Of a stretch of DNA of 6,942 nucleotides, positions 1 through 4,641 are shown piece by piece (within the stretch, counting starts at the first letter, position 1; each line of letters starts with the position of its first letter). Source of the stretch: an uncultured Collinsella sp. (GTDB taxonomy: Bacteria > Actinomycetota > Coriobacteriia > Coriobacteriales > Coriobacteriaceae); NCBI GenBank assembly GCA_900754525.1, contig CAAEDE010000038.1, positions 1-6,942 on the forward strand. The letters run 5' to 3'. The notes below the pieces were generated by a model that was given only the letters and a program-made list of their open reading frames with translations, searched no databases and had not been told where the DNA came from. Position numbers and translations under genes: made by a program.

Positions 1-47
1 AGGGCGCCGCTGACCGGTGGACGGCACCGAGCCGTCATCGAACTGAG
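1..47. other. 3' end of an upstream transcription unit
   Basis: This short stretch lies before a strong terminator and presumably belongs to an upstream + strand gene or RNA. A reading frame entering from the left could end at the TGA at 11-13, but too little is visible to name a product. Two mutually exclusive small hairpins can form: GACGGC (20-25) with GCCGTC (31-36), or CGGTG (15-19) with CACCG (25-29). They may be chance in GC-rich DNA. A coding frame that stays open through the terminator to the TAA at 84-86 also exists, but is unlikely to be real. Confidence 0.3.
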
Positions 48-79
48 AAGGGGGAGGCCTCGCGGCCTCCCCCTTTTTT
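48..79 (+). terminator. Rho-independent terminator of the upstream unit
   Basis: A perfect 10-bp GC-rich stem, GGGGGAGGCC (50-59) with GGCCTCCCCC (64-73), closes a four-base loop TCGC (60-63) and runs directly into six T residues (74-79). Two A-T pairs (48-49 with 74-75) can extend the stem. The T tract lies on the + strand side only; the other direction has no good U tract. It therefore ends transcription from the left and insulates the acpS operon from its upstream neighbour. Confidence 0.93.
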
Positions 80-93
80 GCGTTAACGGGCTT

Positions 94-123
94 TTGTCTC
101 ACATAGTAGCTGTGTTTTATAAC
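94..123 (+). promoter_or_regulatory. Candidate sigma70-type promoter P1 for the acpS operon
   Basis: TTGTCT (94-99) resembles a -35 element (4 of 6 to TTGACA). It is separated by 18 nt from TATAAC (118-123), which is 5 of 6 to the TATAAT -10 element. The region is the only AT-rich stretch between the terminator and the first gene, and the genes downstream have no further intergenic space for a main promoter. Transcription would start near 130, giving a leader of about 60 nt. The call rests on consensus matching only. Confidence 0.5.
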
Positions 124-129
124 CCTCGT

Positions 130-159
130 TTGTCGCATCTTCTGTGAACGGGCTACAAT
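130..159 (+). promoter_or_regulatory. Candidate sigma70-type promoter P2 for the acpS operon
   Basis: TTGTCG (130-135, 4 of 6 to TTGACA) is followed after 18 nt by TACAAT (154-159, 5 of 6 to TATAAT). Transcription would begin near 166, leaving a leader of roughly 22 nt that carries the acpS ribosome binding site. It has the same spacing and match quality as P1, so either or both could be used. No operator or riboswitch-like structure is evident in this short leader. Confidence 0.5.
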
Positions 160-178
160 AACTTAGTCTGTGCGATAT

Positions 179-186
179 GGAGGTGA
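179..186 (+). promoter_or_regulatory. Strong Shine-Dalgarno that sets the acpS start
   Basis: GGAGGTGA is a near-perfect complement to the 3' end of 16S rRNA. The GGAGG core ends 5 nt before ATG 189. An earlier in-frame ATG at 177 overlaps the Shine-Dalgarno itself and has no site of its own, so ATG 189 is the better start. Confidence 0.88.
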
Positions 187-188
187 AC

Positions 189-728
189 ATGGCTGAAGCC
201 GGTATCGGCGTTGATATCGTCGAGATTTCCCGTATGAAATCAATTCTTGAAAAGACGCCGTCGTTTGCTCGGCGTGTGTTTACCGAAGAAGAGCGTGCGT
301 ATTGCGATGCATCATCGCGTCCCGCTGCTCACTATGCCAGCCGCTTTGCTTCGCGCGAGGCGGTACTTAAAGCTCTCGGCACGGGTTTTAGTCAAGGCGT
401 TGGTCGCAAGGATGTTTCGGTTACGCGTGATAAACTCGGCAAACCGAAGGCGCTGCTTTCGGGCCGTGCTCTCGAGATCGCTCAAGAGCTGGGTGTTGTT
501 GAGGTCGCTCTTTCCATTACGCTTACAGGAGACTTAGCCGTTGCGAATGCCATCGCGATTACCGAAGATGCTCGGCCTAAGCCAAAAGAGGAAAAGGTGA
601 GTACCAAGAAACGCGTAGCGCAGACATTTAAAGAGGCTCGCTCTGTTTTAGATGAGCTTGAGCAGCTGCAGAATTCAGCATTGACGGAGCACCTGGGCGA
701 TGCTTCGCAAGATACGCTAGGAGCATAG
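189..728 (+). CDS. acpS: Holo-[acyl-carrier-protein] synthase with C-terminal extension
   Basis: AcpS transfers 4'-phosphopantetheine from coenzyme A to a serine of acyl carrier protein, activating it for fatty acid synthesis in the cytoplasm. Using ATG 189 the protein has 179 residues. The family core fills residues 4-124: GIGVDIVEISR near the N-terminus carries the metal-binding Asp9, FTEEE follows at 31-35, and RFASREAVLKALG (52-64) carries the conserved Glu57. Near the core end, a Leu stands where Bacillus subtilis AcpS has His105; Escherichia coli also lacks that His, so activity is not in doubt. Typical AcpS ends near residue 120-126. Here a lysine- and glutamate-rich, probably helical tail of about 55 residues follows (125-179), with no recognised function. 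It is the first gene of the operon; its TAG abuts the ATG of nnr. Confidence 0.93.
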   Translation: MAEAGIGVDIVEISRMKSILEKTPSFARRVFTEEERAYCDASSRPAAHYASRFASREAVLKALGTGFSQGVGRKDVSVTRDKLGKPKALLSGRALEIAQELGVVEVALSITLTGDLAVANAIAITEDARPKPKEEKVSTKKRVAQTFKEARSVLDELEQLQNSALTEHLGDASQDTLGA

Positions 729-2345
729 ATGAAACCGGTTTTGAGTACCGAAGAAGTCGTTCGTCTCGAGGATATCATCGAACGTGAAGGGACTTCGAAG
801 GCCGAGCTTATGGAGCTAGCGGGTGAGTTTGCCGCCAACGAGGTCTTGAAGCTCAATCCCGATCGGGTTCTCGTTCTGGTCGGTTTTGGTAATAATGGCG
901 GCGATGGTTGGGTTGCCGCCGATATTCTGAGCCATAAGGGTGTGGACGTCGATATCGTTTCTCCGGTTGAGCCGGATGAGATTCCTGCTGCTCTGGCACG
1001 TCATGTTGCTCGTCGTACTGCCGGCCGCGATGTGCACGTTTGCGTCGGCCCCTCGCGTGACGAACTCGAGGTTTTGATCGATAAGGCCGATGTTGTTGTC
1101 GATGCCATTTTTGGTACTGGTTTCCACGGGAATCTGCGTGCGCCGTTCTCCATCTGGATTCCTACGGTCAATGAATGCGCCGATTGTGTCGTATCCATTG
1201 ATGTCCCCTCGGGCCTGAATGCCGAGACGGGCGTTGTCGATGACGACTGCATTCGTGCCGAGCATACGGTGACGATGATTGCGCCCAAGATTGGTCTGTA
1301 TAGCGCTGATGGCCCTGAGTATGCTGGCGATTTGATCTGCGGCAATCTTTACGACCGTCTTGACGAGGTCATCGATGATGTCGACCACGCCGCCGAGATT
1401 GTCGAGCCCGGTGACTTAGTTGATTACTTTGCCCCACTACCTACGAATATCGATAAGTATTCCCGTGGTTCTGTGCTTATTGTCGCCGGATCTGCGCAAT
1501 ATCCTGGTGCTGCCATTATGGCGGCCAAGTCTGCAGCTCGCGCGGGTGCTGGTTACGTGGCAGTCGCGGCTCCTGACGCCTGCGCCAATCTTATTCGCAT
1601 GGCACTTCCTTCGATTCCCGTCTTTGCTATTCCGTCTGATTCCCGCGGCTCCTTTGGCGCCGCTGCGCGCATGACTGTGTGCGAGATTGCAAAGAAGTAC
1701 AGCTGTGTACTGTGCGGTCCCGGTATGACGACATCTGCCGGCGCTATGCAGGTGGTTTCGGGCTTGCTCGAGCTTGATGTACCGCTTATTTTGGACGCCG
1801 ATGCACTCAACTGCCTTGCTAAGATTGCCATTGACGGTATTGATAGTAATCCCGAGATGTATCGTCGCGAGCAGCCGTTGGTTATGACGCCGCACTATCG
1901 TGAACTTTCGCGTCTGGTTGCCGGTGACGAGGTGAACGACCTTGGTACCGCGATTGCAGCCGCGCAGAAGGTTGTCTGGGCTGCAGGCTCTGACAATCTG
2001 GTGGTCATTGCCAAGGGGCCGACGACGGCTATCTGTGGCGTTGAGCGTGTGCTGCTGCCGCTCTCGGGTCCGGCTTCTCTGGCAACTGCCGGTTCGGGTG
2101 ATGTTCTCGCGGGTATTTTGGCCGGTACGCTTGCCACCATGCGCGACGAGATGGATCGTTGGGAGTTGCTGTATTCGTACGCCGTCGCACTTCACAGCTA
2201 CGCCGGTTTTGCCGCGGCGACGGAGTATGGTGAGAAGAGCGTCATCGCGACCGATCTTATCGACTTGATCGGTCCTGCCATGGAACTGGCGGCAAAGGAT
2301 GCGCTCGAAGATCTGGGAATCATGGACGAAGGGTCGGATGACTAA
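729..2345 (+). CDS. nnr: Bifunctional NAD(P)H-hydrate epimerase / ADP-dependent NAD(P)H-hydrate dehydratase
   Basis: This is a metabolite-repair enzyme. The N-terminal YjeF_N domain interconverts the R and S forms of hydrated NADH or NADPH. The C-terminal ribokinase-like domain dehydrates the S form back to NAD(P)H at the cost of ADP. In the 538-residue product, the epimerase domain (about 1-225) shows GNNGGDG at 54-60, DAIFGTG at 125-131 and DVPSGLNAETG at 158-168. The dehydratase domain (about 240-525) shows YSRGS at 244-248, TPHYREL at 387-393, KGPTT at 429-433 and the nucleotide-site GSGDVLAG at 455-462 with the presumed catalytic Asp458. Length and domain order are normal for the fused bacterial form. 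An AGGAG at 719-723 sits 5 nt before the start, and no gap separates it from acpS, which implies coupled translation. Confidence 0.95.
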   Translation: MKPVLSTEEVVRLEDIIEREGTSKAELMELAGEFAANEVLKLNPDRVLVLVGFGNNGGDGWVAADILSHKGVDVDIVSPVEPDEIPAALARHVARRTAGRDVHVCVGPSRDELEVLIDKADVVVDAIFGTGFHGNLRAPFSIWIPTVNECADCVVSIDVPSGLNAETGVVDDDCIRAEHTVTMIAPKIGLYSADGPEYAGDLICGNLYDRLDEVIDDVDHAAEIVEPGDLVDYFAPLPTNIDKYSRGSVLIVAGSAQYPGAAIMAAKSAARAGAGYVAVAAPDACANLIRMALPSIPVFAIPSDSRGSFGAAARMTVCEIAKKYSCVLCGPGMTTSAGAMQVVSGLLELDVPLILDADALNCLAKIAIDGIDSNPEMYRREQPLVMTPHYRELSRLVAGDEVNDLGTAIAAAQKVVWAAGSDNLVVIAKGPTTAICGVERVLLPLSGPASLATAGSGDVLAGILAGTLATMRDEMDRWELLYSYAVALHSYAGFAAATEYGEKSVIATDLIDLIGPAMELAAKDALEDLGIMDEGSDD

Positions 2346-2347
2346 TC

Positions 2348-3493
2348 ATGAATAAAGCCGATTTGACGCGCTGGTCCTGGGTCGAGATCGACCGCGGAGC
2401 GCTCCGTCGCAACACGAGGGCCTATAAGAACTTGCTGAATCCACGTCAGCGCCTGTGCTGCGTGGTCAAGGCCGATGCTTATGGTCATGGAGCTGTTGAG
2501 TGCGCCAAGATCATGTATTCGGCCGGTGCCGACATGTTTGCCGTGGCGACGGTTAACGAGGGCGTTGAGCTCCGACAGGGCGGGATAACGAAACCCATCC
2601 TCATCCTAAGCGAGCCGCCTATCGAGGCCATTCCGACGTTGCTCGAGTTTGATATCATGCCCTCGGTCTATACGTCTGACTTTGCTCTTGCGTATGGCGA
2701 ATGTGCCGTCGCGGCGGGCAAAGTGGGCAAGTATCATCTCGCCATCGAGACGGGCATGAATCGTATCGGCGTTCACTACACGCAGGTGCTCGACTTTGTC
2801 CGCGGTATAAATTTCCATCGCGGTATTCAGTGCGACGGCGTATTTACGCACTTCGCCACGGCCGATGAACCTTCGGGCTGGGACTACAAGCTGCAGTGTC
2901 AGCGCTTTACCGAGGCCGTTCAGGCCATTAAGGATGCGGGTTTTGAGTGCGGTATCGTGCACTGCGCCAACACGCCGTCCTCGATGCTCGACCCCTCGAT
3001 GCATTTTGATATGATCCGCGCCGGCGTTGGCTTGTATGGCATGCAGCCGTGCGAGCTGAGTGGCCGCGTGATGCAGCTTGATCCCGTTATGAGCGTCCAT
3101 GCGCGTGTGACGCGCGTGGCACACCCTGCGATGGGTGAGGGCGTGGGCTACGGTTTTACCTACCGCGTACCGCGTACGCGCGTTCAGATTTGCACGCTGC
3201 CGATCGGTTACGCCGATGGCCTATCGCGTACGCTTTCCAATCGTATGGATGTGCTGTATCGCGGCGAGCGCGTGCATCAGGTTGGCAATATCTGCATGGA
3301 CCAGTTTATGGTCGCCATTCAGTCCAACCCGGCACACGAGATTCCCGAGGCCGAGTATGGTGACGAGATGATCATTGTCGGTCGCGATGGCGATGCCGAG
3401 ATCACTATGGACGAGATGGCCCGACTGCGCGGAACGATTAACTACGAGGTCGCCTGCGGCTTTGGCATGCGTCTCGACAAGGTCTACGTGTAG
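2348..3493 (+). CDS. alr: Alanine racemase (PLP-dependent)
   Basis: Alr interconverts L- and D-alanine and so supplies D-Ala for peptidoglycan precursors in the cytoplasm. The 381-residue protein has the normal length and fold order: an N-terminal PLP-binding barrel with VVKADAYGHG at 39-48 (Lys41 binds PLP), then a C-terminal domain with the catalytic Tyr268 in GYGFTY, the PIGYADG motif just after it, and a CMDQF motif. One departure is visible. The usual LKxDTGM segment, whose Lys is carbamylated in characterised enzymes (Lys129 in Geobacillus Alr), reads LAIETGM here, with Ala132 in the Lys position; the partner Arg139 is kept. The start lies 2 nt after the nnr stop. The nearest purine run, GAAGGG (2328-2333), is 14 nt away, so translation may depend on coupling to nnr. 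Confidence 0.95.
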   Translation: MNKADLTRWSWVEIDRGALRRNTRAYKNLLNPRQRLCCVVKADAYGHGAVECAKIMYSAGADMFAVATVNEGVELRQGGITKPILILSEPPIEAIPTLLEFDIMPSVYTSDFALAYGECAVAAGKVGKYHLAIETGMNRIGVHYTQVLDFVRGINFHRGIQCDGVFTHFATADEPSGWDYKLQCQRFTEAVQAIKDAGFECGIVHCANTPSSMLDPSMHFDMIRAGVGLYGMQPCELSGRVMQLDPVMSVHARVTRVAHPAMGEGVGYGFTYRVPRTRVQICTLPIGYADGLSRTLSNRMDVLYRGERVHQVGNICMDQFMVAIQSNPAHEIPEAEYGDEMIIVGRDGDAEITMDEMARLRGTINYEVACGFGMRLDKVYV

Positions 3494-3501
3494 GAGCCGC
3501 T

Positions 3502-4122
3502 ATGGGCGTCATGCACATCCCCGGCCATACCCATCAGGCACCACGTGAGGTCGCACTCGAGGAAATTGAGGCCGTTCTGGGCGATTGTCGCCTCTGCCAG
3601 CTCTACCAGTCGCGTCACAATATCGTGTTTGGCGTGGGAAACGCCCGCGCTCGCGTGATGTTTATTGGTGAGGCGCCGGGCCGCAATGAGGATTTGCAGG
3701 GCGAGCCCTTTGTGGGGGCGGCAGGCGAGGACCTCAACGGCATTTTGTCGCTGGCGGGGCTCAAACGCGAAGACGTCTACATTGCCAACGTGCTTAAGTG
3801 CCGCCCGCCGGGAAACCGCAATCCGCGTCCCGAGGAAGTGCTGGCTTGCTCGCCGTTTTTGCGTGAGCAGATTCGAAGCATCTGGCCTGATATTATCGTG
3901 ACGCTCGGCAACCCCGCGACGCACTTTGTGCTTAAGACCGAGATTGGCATTACTAAGCTGCGCGGCAGGTTCCACCAGATGGGGCATTTTGTAGTAATGC
4001 CCACTTTTCATCCGGCAGCAGCGCTGCGCAATCCGGCGTGGCAGGAGCTGCTGGAGGAAGACTTTAAGATGCTGGGCGATTATCTGGAGCGACATCCCGC
4101 ACCAGAGGACGCCTCGGAATAA
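3502..4122 (+). CDS. Uracil-DNA glycosylase, family 4 (iron-sulfur type)
   Basis: The product (206 residues) should excise uracil from DNA after cytosine deamination or dUTP incorporation, starting base excision repair. Family 4 hallmarks are clear: motif GEAPGRNED at 56-64, the segment with CRPPGNRNP at 100-108, and the C-terminal motif HPAAALRNP at 170-178. Cys29, Cys32, Cys100 and Cys116 are placed as the four ligands of the structural [4Fe-4S] cluster. The start ATG 3502 has AGGAG at 3492-3496, overlapping the alr stop, with 5-nt spacing; a second ATG at 3511 is less well placed. It ends in tandem TAA TAA. In many actinobacteria alr is followed directly by tsaE, so this gene looks like an addition to that order. 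A proline- and acid-rich tail (about 198-206) is unexplained. Confidence 0.92.
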   Translation: MGVMHIPGHTHQAPREVALEEIEAVLGDCRLCQLYQSRHNIVFGVGNARARVMFIGEAPGRNEDLQGEPFVGAAGEDLNGILSLAGLKREDVYIANVLKCRPPGNRNPRPEEVLACSPFLREQIRSIWPDIIVTLGNPATHFVLKTEIGITKLRGRFHQMGHFVVMPTFHPAAALRNPAWQELLEEDFKMLGDYLERHPAPEDASE

Positions 4123-4134
4123 TAAGGAGCATAT

Positions 4135-4641
4135 ATGTCCCTGGAGCGCCTGGGGGTAGGTACTTACAAAACGACTTGCGCTGCCGATACGGAGTACTTT
4201 GGCGAGCTAATTGCACCGTGCCTTGAGGACGGCGATGTGCTCATCCTGACCGGTGGCCTGGGAGTGGGCAAAACTCACTTTACCAAGGGCGTCTCGCGCG
4301 GGCTGGGCGATGGGCATATGGTTACGAGTCCTACGTTTGCGCTCATGGCCGTTCACGATCAAGGTCGTATTCCGCTGTTTCACTTTGATCTATACCGTCT
4401 GGAGCATGCCTACGAGCTCGAGGATACGGGCATTTTCGATGTGCTGGGCTATGAGGGTGCTTGCCTGCTGGAATGGGGCGAACAATTCCAGGACGAGCTG
4501 ACGGATGAGTATCTTTCGGTGACGCTCAAGCGTGATGAGGGCGACAGCGATGTGCGAACGATAACGCTTGAGGCGCACGGTGACCGCGCAATGGAGCTTT
4601 CCCATTTGATTGATAAGGCTGTACAAGATGAGCTTGCATAA
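4135..4641 (+). CDS. tsaE: tRNA threonylcarbamoyladenosine biosynthesis ATPase TsaE
   Basis: TsaE (YjeE) is the small P-loop ATPase that works with the TsaB-TsaD dimer in transferring threonylcarbamoyl to A37 of ANN-decoding tRNAs. The 168-residue protein has the Walker A GGLGVGKT at 40-47, the switch segment TSPTF at 64-68, HFDLYRL at 83-89 with the conserved Asp85, and EWGE at 113-116 with the conserved Glu-Trp pair. The second Walker A residue is Gly where GDLGAGKT-type proteins have Asp; the GKT is intact. AAGGAG (4124-4129), overlapping the second stop of the upstream gene, lies 5 nt before the start. Its last 14 nt overlap the start of the TsaB-RimI-TsaD gene in another frame, consistent with coupled synthesis of partners. 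Confidence 0.95.
   Translation: MSLERLGVGTYKTTCAADTEYFGELIAPCLEDGDVLILTGGLGVGKTHFTKGVSRGLGDGHMVTSPTFALMAVHDQGRIPLFHFDLYRLEHAYELEDTGIFDVLGYEGACLLEWGEQFQDELTDEYLSVTLKRDEGDSDVRTITLEAHGDRAMELSHLIDKAVQDELA

Noticed and set aside
3..86. Coding frame running through the terminator to the TAA at 84-86
   Set aside because: It would translate the hairpin and T tract; a 10-bp perfect stem with six T residues is much better explained as a terminator.
177..188. Earlier in-frame ATG at 177 as the acpS start
   Set aside because: It overlaps the Shine-Dalgarno that serves ATG 189 and has no purine-rich site of its own; family proteins begin just before the GIGVDIVE motif, which fits ATG 189.
519..527. AcpS without the His found in the SITHT segment of B. 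subtilis AcpS
   Set aside because: The change to Leu is real, but E. coli AcpS also lacks His at this place, so it is ordinary family variation.
1437..2195. Open frame of 252 codons on the minus strand opposite nnr
   Set aside because: The Nnr dehydratase domain accounts for the region; the antisense translation is Arg- and His-rich and matches nothing known.
4252..4278. TsaE Walker A with Gly instead of the usual Asp (GGLGVGKT)
   Set aside because: The residues that contact nucleotide (GKT) and the conserved Asp85, Glu113 and Trp114 are intact, so this is probably neutral variation.
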